From an uncultured Tropicimonas sp. (GTDB lineage Bacteria > Pseudomonadota > Alphaproteobacteria > Rhodobacterales > Rhodobacteraceae): DNA of 34,547 nt. The stretch spans positions 1 to 34,547 of the forward strand of contig CANMIP010000041.1 of NCBI GenBank assembly GCA_947497945.1, in the 5' to 3' direction. Of this stretch, positions 11,914-19,740 are shown piece by piece. The notes beneath the pieces are model-generated. The model was not told the DNA's origin. It searched no databases and worked only from the letters and a program-made list of their open reading frames with translations. A program made the translations under genes and the position numbers. Each line of letters opens with the position of its first letter. Positions within the stretch are counted from its first letter, which is position 1.

Positions 11914-12660
11914 GTGGCACAGGCAAAGAGCAGCAAGAAGAAGACCGGCCGGAAAGCCGGGCGCACGCGACGGGACCCGATCGCGGTGCGGGTTGCGCTG
12001 TTTGTGCGAACCTGGATCTGGCGGGCGTTGCTGGCGCCTGTTGTGCTGATGCTGCTGCTTGTCCTCCTTTTCCGTTTCGTGAACCCGCCGACGACCCACA
12101 CGATCTGGACGGAAGCCCGCCGGCTTGGCGGGGTGGAGCGGGAATGGGTCTCCCTGGAGGAGATGTCCCGGGACGTGCCCCGCTCCGTGGTTGCGGCAGA
12201 GGATGCGAATTTCTGCCTGCATTGGGGCTTCGACATGGCAGCGATTCGCGCCGCGCTGGATGAGGGCGCCAATCGCGGCGCCTCGACATTGACCCAGCAG
12301 ACCGTGAAGAATGTCTTCCTCTGGCAGGGTCGTTCCTGGCTTCGCAAGGCGTTGGAGGCAGGGATCACGCCGCTGGTCGAGCTGGTCTGGCCGAAGCGGC
12401 GCATCCTGGAGGTCTATCTGAACGTGGCGGAGATGGACGAGGGCGTGTTCGGCATCGAGGCGGCCTCTCGAGGCTATTTCGATCGCTCCGCCTCCCGGCT
12501 TACGGCGGCCCAGGCGGCGCGGATTGCGGCCGTGCTTCCCAATCCGAAGGGGCGCGACGCCGCCAATCTGAGCAAGAGTCAGCGCAAGCGGGCGTCTTCC
12601 ATTGCCGATGGAGCCGCAACCATCGCGGCGGATGGCCGGTCGGCTTGTTTCGAGGATTGA
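11914..12660 (+). CDS. mtgA: Monofunctional biosynthetic peptidoglycan transglycosylase
   Basis: MtgA polymerises lipid II into glycan strands at the periplasmic face of the inner membrane. The 248-residue protein has a lysine/arginine-rich cytosolic start, one membrane anchor at about 37-55, and a glycosyltransferase family 51 domain. The catalytic glutamate lies in AAEDANFCLHWGFD (E96), and the second motif is RGASTLTQQTVKN (121-133). VYLNVAEMDEGVFGIEAA is the conserved later motif. No transpeptidase domain follows, which separates it from class A PBPs. The GTG start lacks a good Shine-Dalgarno, so the exact N-terminus is uncertain. Confidence 0.93.
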   Translation: MAQAKSSKKKTGRKAGRTRRDPIAVRVALFVRTWIWRALLAPVVLMLLLVLLFRFVNPPTTHTIWTEARRLGGVEREWVSLEEMSRDVPRSVVAAEDANFCLHWGFDMAAIRAALDEGANRGASTLTQQTVKNVFLWQGRSWLRKALEAGITPLVELVWPKRRILEVYLNVAEMDEGVFGIEAASRGYFDRSASRLTAAQAARIAAVLPNPKGRDAANLSKSQRKRASSIADGAATIAADGRSACFED

Positions 12661-12721
12661 AAAACGCGCCGGGGCGCGGCAGAAAAGGCCATCCTTCCCG
12701 CGTTGCGCACAAAGGCTTTCG

Positions 12722-13387
12722 ATGAATCGTCTGTATCATGTCCCCCTGTCTCCCTTTTGTCGCAAGGTTCGTCTGGCGCTGGCGGAGAAGAAGATCGAGG
12801 TGGAGTTGGTCGAGGAGCGCTATTGGGAACAGGATCCGGATTTCCTGCGCCGCAACCCGGCCGGCAAGGTGCCTGTGCTGCGGATGGACGGGATGATCAT
12901 GGCCGAGAGCCAGGCGATCTGTGAATATCTCGACGAGACCGTTCCCGAGCCGCCGCTGTTTCCCAAGGGCGCCAAGGAGCGCTACGAGGTGCGCCGGATC
13001 TGCGCCTGGTTCGACGACAAGTTTCACCACGAGGTAACGGCCAACCTGCTCTACGAACGGGTCAACAAGAAGATCACCAAGCAGGGCTATCCGGAGAGCA
13101 AGAACGTCAAGGCCGGCGCACGGGCGATCCGCTACCATCTCGACTACATGACCTGGCTTCTGGACCAGCGGCGCTGGCTGGCAGGGGACCAGATGACGCT
13201 GGCGGATTTTGCCGCCGCCGCCCATATCTCGGCGCTGGACTATATCAGCGATGTCGACTGGAACCGGAGCGCGAATGTGCGCGACTGGTATGCGAAGATC
13301 AAGTCGCGCCCGGCCTTCCGCGGGCTGCTGGCCGACCAGGTCCCGGGGTTCCCGCCGTCACGGCAATATGCCGATCTCGACTTCTGA
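12722..13387 (+). CDS. Glutathione S-transferase family protein
   Basis: This 221-residue protein has an N-terminal thioredoxin-like domain starting [17 protein letters not shown], with a serine/cysteine site at 10-13. NPAGKVPVL is the cis-proline loop, and [12 protein letters not shown] is the glutathione-contacting segment. The C-terminal helical domain contains [22 protein letters not shown]. Such proteins conjugate or otherwise use glutathione; the substrate cannot be told. The ATG at 12722 begins the conserved strand; longer frames start in the end of mtgA. Its last 20 bases overlap queG in another frame, so the two are probably co-translated. Confidence 0.9.
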   Translation: MNRLYHVPLSPFCRKVRLALAEKKIEVELVEERYWEQDPDFLRRNPAGKVPVLRMDGMIMAESQAICEYLDETVPEPPLFPKGAKERYEVRRICAWFDDKFHHEVTANLLYERVNKKITKQGYPESKNVKAGARAIRYHLDYMTWLLDQRRWLAGDQMTLADFAAAAHISALDYISDVDWNRSANVRDWYAKIKSRPAFRGLLADQVPGFPPSRQYADLDF

Positions 13388-14426
13388 TCCCGGCGCTCTG
13401 AAGGAGCGCCTCGCCCGCCAGGCCGATCTTGAGGGATTTGCGTTGATGCGGATCTGTCCACCCGACCGGATCGGGCATGTCCCCGGGGCGCTGGAAGCGT
13501 TCGTCGGGCAGGGATTTCACGGACAGATGGGCTGGATGGCGGAGCGGATGGGCTGGCGAGGCGATCCGCTGGCGCTCTGGCCCCAGGTGCGCTCGATTAT
13601 TGTCCTGGCGGAGCCCTATACGCCCGAGGAGGAGCCCGAAGCCAGCACTGTCCTGGCCGATCGCGGAACCGTCTCGGTCTATGCGCGGGGCAAGGACTAC
13701 CACGACCTCGTCAAGAAGCGGCTGAAACGCTTGGCGCGCTGGTTGATTGCGGAGGCCGGTGGCGAGGTGAAGGTCTTTGTCGATACCGCGCCTGTGGCCG
13801 AGAAGCCGCTGGGAGAGGCGGCCGGACTGGGTTGGCAGGGCAAGCATACCAATCTTGTCAGTCGGGATCTCGGCAACTGGTTCTTCATCGGATCCGTCTT
13901 CACGACACTCGATCTGCCGCCGGATGAGCCCGAACAGGATCATTGCGGCTCCTGCCGGGCCTGTCTCGATGCCTGTCCCACGGATGCCTTTGTCGCGCCC
14001 TACCGGATGGATGCGCGGCGCTGCATCTCCTATCTGACCATCGAGCATCGCGGTGAGATTGCCCCGGAGCTGCGGGCAAGGATGGGCAACCGGATCTACG
14101 GCTGTGATGCCTGTCTCGCCGCCTGTCCCTGGAACAAGTTCGCGGTCGATGCGCGGGAGATGCGCTATGCAGCGAGGGACGATCTCGCGGCGCCGAAACT
14201 TGCGGAGCTGGCAGCCCTGGACGACGCGGCTTTCCGCGCAAGGTTCGCCGGCAGCCCGATCAAGCGGATCGGACGGGACCGGTTCCTGCGCAATGTTCTC
14301 TATGCCATCGGAAACTCCGCCCGGCCCGAGTTGAAGGCGGTTGCCGCCGGAAGCCTTGACGACGCGGACCCGGCGGTGCGGGACGCCGCGCATTGGGCGC
14401 TCGAGCGATTGTCGGGCGCGATCTGA
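13368..14426 (+). CDS. queG: Epoxyqueuosine reductase
   Basis: QueG reduces epoxyqueuosine in tRNA to queuosine, using cobalamin and two 4Fe-4S clusters, as the last step of queuosine modification at the wobble base of GUN tRNAs. The 352-residue protein has the family body ([46 protein letters not shown]) and two ferredoxin-type cysteine sets, [12 protein letters not shown] from about residue 193 and [14 protein letters not shown] from about 246. A HEAT-like tail rich in aspartate and alanine follows. The ATG at 13368 lies inside the end of the transferase gene and is chosen because conserved sequence begins soon after; longer starts translate an out-of-frame part of that gene. Confidence 0.95.
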   Translation: MPISTSDPGALKERLARQADLEGFALMRICPPDRIGHVPGALEAFVGQGFHGQMGWMAERMGWRGDPLALWPQVRSIIVLAEPYTPEEEPEASTVLADRGTVSVYARGKDYHDLVKKRLKRLARWLIAEAGGEVKVFVDTAPVAEKPLGEAAGLGWQGKHTNLVSRDLGNWFFIGSVFTTLDLPPDEPEQDHCGSCRACLDACPTDAFVAPYRMDARRCISYLTIEHRGEIAPELRARMGNRIYGCDACLAACPWNKFAVDAREMRYAARDDLAAPKLAELAALDDAAFRARFAGSPIKRIGRDRFLRNVLYAIGNSARPELKAVAAGSLDDADPAVRDAAHWALERLSGAI

Positions 14427-14490
14427 TCGGTGTCATTTCTGTCCTGGAGCCGAATCGGTTAGGATGGGGCACCCACCAAGTGAGGATCCC

Positions 14491-14688
14491 ATGACCAAGC
14501 ACATTCTTGATCGTCAGCACAGCCGGGCCCATTCGAAGGTGATGCCTTTTGCAGAGGTCTCCCGCCGCACGGCTCCGGAAGGTTCCAACCCGGCGGCGAA
14601 GCAGCTTCTGCGTCGGAAAAAGGGACCCATGAACGCGTCCCTGCGCAATCGCGCCTTCCTTCGGATCGATCGCGGAATCACGGCCTGA
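14491..14688 (+). CDS. Small basic protein of unknown function (65 aa)
   Basis: A 65-residue frame starts MTKHILDRQHSRAHSKVMPF after a GTGAGGAT Shine-Dalgarno-like sequence. It is strongly basic, with a QLLRRKKGPM stretch and no cysteines or membrane segment. It lies 64 bases after queG on the same strand and convergent with the next gene. I recognise no domain. Charge and size would suit a nucleic-acid or ribosome-associated protein, but this is speculation. A longer in-frame extension upstream overlaps the end of queG and is less likely. Confidence 0.5.
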   Translation: MTKHILDRQHSRAHSKVMPFAEVSRRTAPEGSNPAAKQLLRRKKGPMNASLRNRAFLRIDRGITA

Positions 14689-14740
14689 CTTTCGAAACGA
14701 CCCTCGGCGGCTCGTCCGGGCGCTCTCCTTGAGCGCGCGC

Positions 14741-15214
14741 CTACCACGTAAACTTCTTTGCCGCGCGCGCGCGTTCCTGTTTGGCAATCGCGACCGCTTC
14801 GGACACGAGTTGAACGGATTGCGGCGCGGATCGAGGCGAGAAGGGCCCCAACCGCTTCTGGTCTACAAGTAGGGTGATCTGAGGGGGGCCGTTATTGGCG
14901 CTCGGGTGGACGCGAAAGACAGAGTTGAGACCCTTGCCGTAGAAAGCCTTGTTGAGCTTTCGAGCGAGTTCCTTTGCCGCCCGGATCCCGTCTTCCGAGT
15001 CCTCCGTCGTCACGATGCCCTGAACATCGATATGTTCGACCGTGATGCCCCGGGCCACGAGCCGCTCGACCGTCAGGGCGAGCGGGCGAAAGGTCGGATC
15101 GCCCGTTATGTGGTAGTAGCTCAGGGCGAGAGTCGCCGGCGTTGCGATTGCAACTATCAGGATCGCGATGATCGAGAGTTGCCGTTTGGGCCGGGAGCGG
15201 AATGACGGTTGCAT
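14741..15214 (-). CDS. Membrane-anchored protein of unknown function
   Basis: A 157-residue protein starts MQPSFRSRPKRQ, a positively charged leader followed by a single hydrophobic segment (about 13-33) and a periplasmic domain of about 120 residues. The domain has a VERLVARGITVEHIDVQGIV strand-helix-strand look, and its KFTW C-terminus ends flush with the gene. I do not recognise the family. The chosen ATG ends at 15214; a start seven codons upstream is possible. It lies downstream of ilvE on the same strand but is separated from it by a terminator, so it is probably transcribed separately or by read-through. Confidence 0.65.
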   Translation of the reverse strand: MQPSFRSRPKRQLSIIAILIVAIATPATLALSYYHITGDPTFRPLALTVERLVARGITVEHIDVQGIVTTEDSEDGIRAAKELARKLNKAFYGKGLNSVFRVHPSANNGPPQITLLVDQKRLGPFSPRSAPQSVQLVSEAVAIAKQERARAAKKFTW

Positions 15215-15273
15215 GCAGGCAGTGATGCACGGCAATTGCGAAAAAGCCGTTAAGCCCTTCTGCGCATTTTAGG

Positions 15274-15301
15274 AAAAAGCCGGCCCGGTTTGCGGGCCGG
15301 C
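15274..15301 (-). terminator. Intrinsic terminator after ilvE
   Basis: On the minus strand, GCCGGCCCG / CGGGCCGGC with a five-base loop is followed by TTTTT, just past the ilvE stop. Confidence 0.9.
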
Positions 15302-15307
15302 GAGCGG

Positions 15308-16177
15308 TCAGGCGCGGACCATTTTCTCGTAGGATTCCGCGATCTCGCGGGTCAGGGCGCCGACTTCGAAATTGTAGTCTCCGATCTGGCCCACCGGCGT
15401 GACCTCGGCGGCGGTCCCAGTCAGCCAGCATTGCTCGAAGCCTTCGAGTTCTTCGGGCATGATATGGCGCTCTTTCACCACGACACCTTTGTCCCGCAGC
15501 ATCCCAATCACCGTTTGCCGGGTAATTCCGTTGAGGAAACAGTCCGGCAGTGGCGTATGCACTTCGCCGTCGCGGACGAAGAAGATATTCGCGCCGGTCG
15601 CCTCGGCCACGTAGCCGCGATAGTCGAACATCATCGCATCCGAGCAGCCTTTCGCTTCCGCGGCATGCTTGGACATGGTGCAGATCATGTAGAGACCCGC
15701 CGCCTTGGCCGCGCTCGGGATGGTTTCCGGGCTCGGGCGTTTCCATTTGGAGATGTCGAGCTTGGCGCCCTTGAACTTGGCGTCGCCGTAATAGGCGCCC
15801 CATTCCCAGGCAGCGATGGCCATGCGGACCGGGTTGCGTGCTGACGCTACCCCCATGTCCTCGCCTGCCCCGCGCCAGGCGACCGCGCGGACATAGGCAT
15901 CGTCGAGCCCGGATTCCTTGAGGATGAGCGCCTTGGCGGCCTCGATTTCGTCGACCGAGTAGGGAATTTCGAAATCGATCATCTCGGCGGATTTCCGAAG
16001 CCGCTCAGAATGTTCCCGGCTCTTGAAGATCGTGCCGTGATAGGCGCGTTCGCCTTCGAATACGGAAGAGGCATAGTGCAACGCATGGGTCAGGATGTGC
16101 ACGTTCGCATCGCGCCAGGGCACGAGCTTCCCGTCCATCCAGATGACTCCGTCTCGATCATCATAAGCGCCAGCCAT
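15308..16177 (-). CDS. ilvE: Branched-chain amino acid aminotransferase
   Basis: IlvE transfers the amino group between glutamate and the 2-oxo acids of leucine, isoleucine and valine, the last step of their synthesis. The 289-residue protein is a class IV PLP enzyme. HALHYASSVFEGERAY (31-46) is the family signature, the PLP lysine is K158 in PSAAKAAGLYM, and YVAEATGANIFFV binds the cofactor phosphate region. PLPDCFLNGITRQTVI also fits. I start it at MAGAYDDRDG (ATG ending at 16177), since the 20 residues upstream lie over the palindromic promoter region. A D-amino acid or 4-amino-4-deoxychorismate role is possible for class IV enzymes but less likely given these motifs. Confidence 0.9.
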   Translation of the reverse strand: MAGAYDDRDGVIWMDGKLVPWRDANVHILTHALHYASSVFEGERAYHGTIFKSREHSERLRKSAEMIDFEIPYSVDEIEAAKALILKESGLDDAYVRAVAWRGAGEDMGVASARNPVRMAIAAWEWGAYYGDAKFKGAKLDISKWKRPSPETIPSAAKAAGLYMICTMSKHAAEAKGCSDAMMFDYRGYVAEATGANIFFVRDGEVHTPLPDCFLNGITRQTVIGMLRDKGVVVKERHIMPEELEGFEQCWLTGTAAEVTPVGQIGDYNFEVGALTREIAESYEKMVRA

Positions 16178-16207
16178 AACCGTATTCTCCTTGGCCTTTT
16201 CCGAAAG

Positions 16208-16248
16208 TTGCGCAAATAATGTCCGCTTCGGACGCAATGTTGCGCAAA
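16208..16248. promoter_or_regulatory. Paired TTGCGCAA palindromes between ilvE and petP
   Basis: TTGCGCAAA occurs at 16208-16216 and again at 16240-16248, 32 bases apart, close to three helical turns. The core TTGCGCAA is a perfect palindrome. A small hairpin GTCCGCTTCGGAC lies between them. They sit in the divergent promoter region and would be suitable operators for a dimeric winged-helix regulator, such as the MarR-type protein encoded next door. That link is inference. Confidence 0.5.
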
Positions 16249-16332
16249 AACTGATCGGAGCTAACAGTTGCCCCTAGCAATGTCAACAAGGCTGACATAA
16301 AACGTGATGCAGAGACGAGTTGAGAGGCGAAA

Positions 16333-16845
16333 ATGGCGGAAGGTCCCAGGCCGGGCGGGCAGCATGGCGAGACGCTGCTCTTTCTGACGGACGAACAGCT
16401 GCGCAAGGGGATCGAGGCAATGTTCTTTGCCTACAAGGGGTTTACCTCGGATCCCGACCGTATCCTGGAGCCGCGCGGCTACGGGCGGGCGCATCACCGG
16501 GCAGTCCACTTCATTCACCGCTCCGAGGGAACGACGGTGAACAACCTGTTGGCGATCCTCGGGGTGACGAAGCAGTCCCTGAACCGGGTGTTGCGGACAT
16601 TGATCGAGGATGGCCTGGTGGAAAGCCGGGTCGGCACGCGCGACAAGCGGGAGCGCAATCTGTACCTGACAGACGAGGGAAAGCTGCTGGAGCGGGAGCT
16701 TTCGGATGCCCAGCAGGCGCGGGTGCGCGATGCGTTCCGGGCTGCCGGGCCGGGCGCCGTGGCCGGTTTTCGCACCGTGCTGGAAGCGATGATGGACCCG
16801 GAGATGCGGCGGCGCTATCAACGGTTGACGGAGAATGCCCGATGA
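16333..16845 (+). CDS. petP: MarR-family regulator, PetP-like
   Basis: A 170-residue winged-helix protein with helix-turn-helix and wing in TTVNNLLAILGVTKQSLNRVLRTLIEDGLVESRVGTRDKRERNLYLT (given here by position, about 65-115, key motif VTKQSLNRVL). It overlaps the following response regulator by ATGA, the arrangement of petP-petR in Rhodobacter, where PetR is known to be needed for cytochrome bc1 expression. The assignment to PetP rests on this pairing. GAGAGGCG precedes the ATG at 16333. The neighbouring TTGCGCAA palindromes could be its sites. It could regulate other genes if it is only a PetP paralogue. Confidence 0.8.
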   Translation: MAEGPRPGGQHGETLLFLTDEQLRKGIEAMFFAYKGFTSDPDRILEPRGYGRAHHRAVHFIHRSEGTTVNNLLAILGVTKQSLNRVLRTLIEDGLVESRVGTRDKRERNLYLTDEGKLLERELSDAQQARVRDAFRAAGPGAVAGFRTVLEAMMDPEMRRRYQRLTENAR

Positions 16846-17561
16846 GTGAATTGCCGGCGGGCGCCGAGGTCGAGGCGCATCTGCTGATCGTGGATGATGA
16901 TGAACGTATCCGGGCGCTTTTGAAGAAGTTCCTGATGCGCAATGGATTCCTTGTCAGTGCGGCACGGGATGCGGCGCATGCGCGTCGGCTGCTCGGCGGG
17001 TTGGAGTTCGACCTGATCGTGCTCGACGTGATGATGCCGGGCGAGGACGGGATGAGCCTGACACGGTCGCTTCGGGTGGAAATGTCGACGCCGATCCTGC
17101 TGCTGACGGCGCAGGGCGAGACAGCGGACCGGATTGCCGGTCTGGAGGCGGGGGCGGATGACTATCTCGCCAAGCCATTCGAGCCCAAAGAGCTTCTGTT
17201 GCGAATCAACGCGATCTTGCGGCGCGTGCCGGTAGAGGCGCGGGTCGATGCCGGACCGAAGATGCTGACGCTTGGGCCGGTGCGCTATGACGTGGACAAG
17301 GCGGAGCTTTGGAGCGGCGAGGAGCCGGTGCGGCTGACGGCGACGGAAGTCTCGCTGATGCGGATTTTTGCCGCCCATCCGGGCGAGCCGCTGAGCCGGA
17401 CGCGCCTTGTCGAGGAGCTTGGCCGGGATGGCGGGACGGCGCAGGAGCGGGCCGTGGATGTTCAGATCACGCGACTGCGGCGCAAGATCGAGACCGATCC
17501 GCGTCAGCCGCGCTATCTCCAGACGGTGCGCGGCTCGGGATATATGCTGGCGCCGGACTGA
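16842..17561 (+). CDS. petR: OmpR-family response regulator, PetR-like
   Basis: A 239-residue two-domain regulator. The receiver domain (about 12-125) has the acidic pair D18-D19, phosphoacceptor D62 in VLDVMMPGEDG, T89 and K111 in the AKPF motif. The C-terminal winged-helix DNA-binding domain (about 140-238) ends with the usual RGSGYMLAPD. In Rhodobacter capsulatus the homologue PetR is required for cytochrome bc1 synthesis. There is no histidine kinase next to it here. The ATG overlaps the petP stop by four bases, with translation probably coupled. The petABC genes are not in the window. Confidence 0.82.
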   Translation: MSELPAGAEVEAHLLIVDDDERIRALLKKFLMRNGFLVSAARDAAHARRLLGGLEFDLIVLDVMMPGEDGMSLTRSLRVEMSTPILLLTAQGETADRIAGLEAGADDYLAKPFEPKELLLRINAILRRVPVEARVDAGPKMLTLGPVRYDVDKAELWSGEEPVRLTATEVSLMRIFAAHPGEPLSRTRLVEELGRDGGTAQERAVDVQITRLRRKIETDPRQPRYLQTVRGSGYMLAPD

Positions 17562-17599
17562 CGACGCCGGGCTGTTTGGTGAGGTCTGCCGGTTTTTTT

Positions 17600-17632
17600 G
17601 CCTCCGGCGGGGATATTTGCAGAAAAAGGAAG
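17600..17632 (+). promoter_or_regulatory. GC-rich leader with CCTCC and AAGGAAG before the deacetylase gene
   Basis: The leader reads GCCTCCGGCGGGGATATTTGC, then AAAAAGGAAG, just before the next gene. From memory, close variants of this pattern recur upstream of many Rhodobacterales genes; I could not check this. The CCTCC could pair with the downstream GGCGGGG or with AAGGAAG, so it might modulate translation. Confidence 0.35.
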
Positions 17633-17644
17633 ATGGGGCCGCTC

Positions 17645-18580
17645 ATGACGACAGCGCTTTTCACGCATCCTGATTGTCTTGGGCATGTGACGCCTGAGGG
17701 TCACTCGGAGCGGGCAGACCGATTGCGGGCGATCTGGAAGGCGTTGGAGGCTCCGGAGTTTGACGCTCTCGATCGGCGGGAGGCGCCGATGGCCGAGCGC
17801 TCGGAGTTGCTGCGGACGCATCCGGAGGCGCATGTGGCGGCGGTCGAGGCGGCGATCCCGTCGGAAGGCTCGGTGGCACTGGACGCGGATACGCATGTGA
17901 TGGCCGGCTCTTTGACGGCGGCGCTGCGGGGCGTCGGGGCGGTTGTGGCGGCTGTAGACGCAGTCATGGCGGGCGAGGTCGGCAACGCGTTCTGCGCGAT
18001 CCGGCCGCCGGGACATCATGCGGAAAAGGCGACGCCGATGGGGTTCTGTCTCTTCGGGAATGTGTCGATTGCCGCCAAGCGGGCGCTGGATCATCATGGC
18101 CTGGAACGGGTCGCGATTGTCGATTTCGATGTACACCATGGCAACGGCACCCAGGACCTGCTCTGGGACGAAGAACGGGTGCTTTTCTGCTCGACGCATC
18201 AGATGCCGCTGTATCCGGGGTCGGGCGAGGCGCGGGAGACAGGCGCGCATGGCAATATCATCAACGCACCATTGCCGCCGGGGGCCAATGGGGCGGCCTT
18301 TCGGAAGGTGATGGAGCAGCAGATCCTGCCGGCGCTGGAAGAGTTTCAGCCGGAACTGGTGCTGATCTCGGCCGGGTTTGACGCGCATAGGGACGATCCG
18401 TTGGCGCAGCTCGAGTTCGGCATCGAGGATTTTGTCTGGGTGACGGAGAAGCTCTGCGACCTGGCCGAGCGCCAGGCCGGCGGGCGGGTCGTCTCGACTT
18501 TGGAAGGCGGCTATGATCTGGAGGCGCTGGCGGCCTCCACGGCGGCCCATGTGAAAGTGCTTATGGAGCGGAGCGGATGA
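17645..18580 (+). CDS. Histone deacetylase / acetoin-utilisation family deacetylase
   Basis: A 311-residue zinc-dependent deacylase of the class II HDAC-like family (HDAC/AcuC/Aph). Visible are RPPGHHAEK with the catalytic histidine pair (H124-H125), DFDVHHGNGTQD with zinc ligands D162 and H164, SAGFDAHRDDPL with the third ligand, and STLEGGYDLEAL. Substrates of bacterial members include acetylated proteins and polyamines, and cannot be told here. The ATG at 17645 begins the conserved TALFTHPDCLGH; an in-frame ATG at 17633 would put the AAGGAAG too close. The stop overlaps xseB (ATGA), placing it first in an operon with xseB, ispA and probably dxs. Confidence 0.92.
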   Translation: MTTALFTHPDCLGHVTPEGHSERADRLRAIWKALEAPEFDALDRREAPMAERSELLRTHPEAHVAAVEAAIPSEGSVALDADTHVMAGSLTAALRGVGAVVAAVDAVMAGEVGNAFCAIRPPGHHAEKATPMGFCLFGNVSIAAKRALDHHGLERVAIVDFDVHHGNGTQDLLWDEERVLFCSTHQMPLYPGSGEARETGAHGNIINAPLPPGANGAAFRKVMEQQILPALEEFQPELVLISAGFDAHRDDPLAQLEFGIEDFVWVTEKLCDLAERQAGGRVVSTLEGGYDLEALAASTAAHVKVLMERSG

Positions 18581-18819
18581 GCGAGACAGCGGTCGAGGAA
18601 ATGAGCTTCGAGGCTGCGATGGCCGAGTTGGAGCAGGTGGTTCAGAAGCTGGAGAATGGCCAGGTGGCGCTGGAGGAATCGATTCTCCTCTATGAGCGCG
18701 GTGCGGCACTGAAGGCGCGCTGCGAGGCTCAGCTCAAGGCGGCCGAGGAGAAGGTGGCGGCAATCACCACGGATGCCAGCGGTGCGCCTACGGGCACCAA
18801 GCCTTTCGACGCGGAATGA
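18577..18819 (+). CDS. xseB: Exodeoxyribonuclease VII small subunit
   Basis: XseB binds several copies to one XseA to form exonuclease VII, which degrades single-stranded DNA from both ends. The 80-residue protein has the usual helical hairpin: SFEAAMAELEQVVQKLENGQ, then VALEESILLYERGAALKARCE, and a short tail. The ATG overlaps the stop of the deacetylase gene (ATGA), and its own stop overlaps ispA in the same way. Linkage of xseB with ispA and dxs is common in proteobacteria; xseA is not in the window. Confidence 0.95.
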   Translation: MSETAVEEMSFEAAMAELEQVVQKLENGQVALEESILLYERGAALKARCEAQLKAAEEKVAAITTDASGAPTGTKPFDAE

Positions 18820-19688
18820 GTTTCCAGGAAGCACTGACCGATGCGGCGGAGCGCGTGCAGACGCATCTGTCGGTCGAACTGGCCGGCTACACGGAACAGC
18901 CGGTGATCGCCGCGATGCGCTATGCGGTTGGCGGCGGCAAGGGGCTGCGCGGTTTCCTCGTGCTGGAGAGCGCGGCGTTGCATGATGTCCCGGCCTGGCA
19001 GGCGGTCTGGGCGGCCTCGGCAATTGAAGCCGTGCATGCCTATTCGCTGGTGCATGACGATCTTCCGGCGATGGATGACGACGATCTGCGGCGGGGGCAG
19101 CCGACCGTGCACCGGAAATGGGACGATGCAACGGCGATTCTCGCTGGCGACGCCCTGCAGACGCTGGCCTTCGAGCTTTTGTCGCATGAGGATTGCTCCC
19201 CGGATCCGGCGGTTCGACTGCGCCTGATCGGCGCGCTCGCGAAGGCGGCTGGCGCGCGCGGGATGGTGCTGGGGCAGGCGCAGGATATTGCCGCCGAGAC
19301 CGCTTCCGCGCCCTTGAGGCTGGAGCAGATCACCGAGCTGCAGGAGAACAAGACCGGGGCCTTGATCCGCTGGTCCGCCGAGGCCGGCGCGGTCCTCGGC
19401 CTTGCCGATCCGAAACCAATGCGGCGCTTCGCGACCGCGCTCGGGCTTGCCTTTCAGATCGCCGACGACATCTTGGACGTGGAGGGCGATGCCGACAAGG
19501 CGGGCAAAGCGCTTCGCAAGGATGAAGTGGCCGGAAAGGCGACTTTTGTTTCGCTGCTGGGGTTGGAGGGCGCCAAGTCGCGGGCGCTTGCCCTTGTGGA
19601 AGAGGCCGAAGAGGCGTTATCCGCGTATGGCGCGCGCGCTGTGCGTTTGAGGGAAGCTGCCCGCTTCGTGGTCTCGCGCGAGAATTGA
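18816..19688 (+). CDS. ispA: Farnesyl (geranyl) diphosphate synthase
   Basis: IspA condenses DMAPP and GPP with IPP to give farnesyl diphosphate for quinones, undecaprenyl carrier and other isoprenoids. The 290-residue protein has the first aspartate-rich motif [10 protein letters not shown] from D81 and the second, [12 protein letters not shown], near 210-225. The two-residue insertion in the first motif and an aromatic residue five before it (Y76) are features of short-chain bacterial FPP synthases, so a C15 product is expected. [15 protein letters not shown]-binding segment is at 39-49. It is coupled to xseB by ATGA and followed by dxs after 52 bases. Confidence 0.95.
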   Translation: MSFQEALTDAAERVQTHLSVELAGYTEQPVIAAMRYAVGGGKGLRGFLVLESAALHDVPAWQAVWAASAIEAVHAYSLVHDDLPAMDDDDLRRGQPTVHRKWDDATAILAGDALQTLAFELLSHEDCSPDPAVRLRLIGALAKAAGARGMVLGQAQDIAAETASAPLRLEQITELQENKTGALIRWSAEAGAVLGLADPKPMRRFATALGLAFQIADDILDVEGDADKAGKALRKDEVAGKATFVSLLGLEGAKSRALALVEEAEEALSAYGARAVRLREAARFVVSREN

Positions 19689-19740
19689 CGACCGGCCCGG
19701 GTCAGGGCCGGTGGAGCCGCGGCCAACGGAGGGCCGAGCC

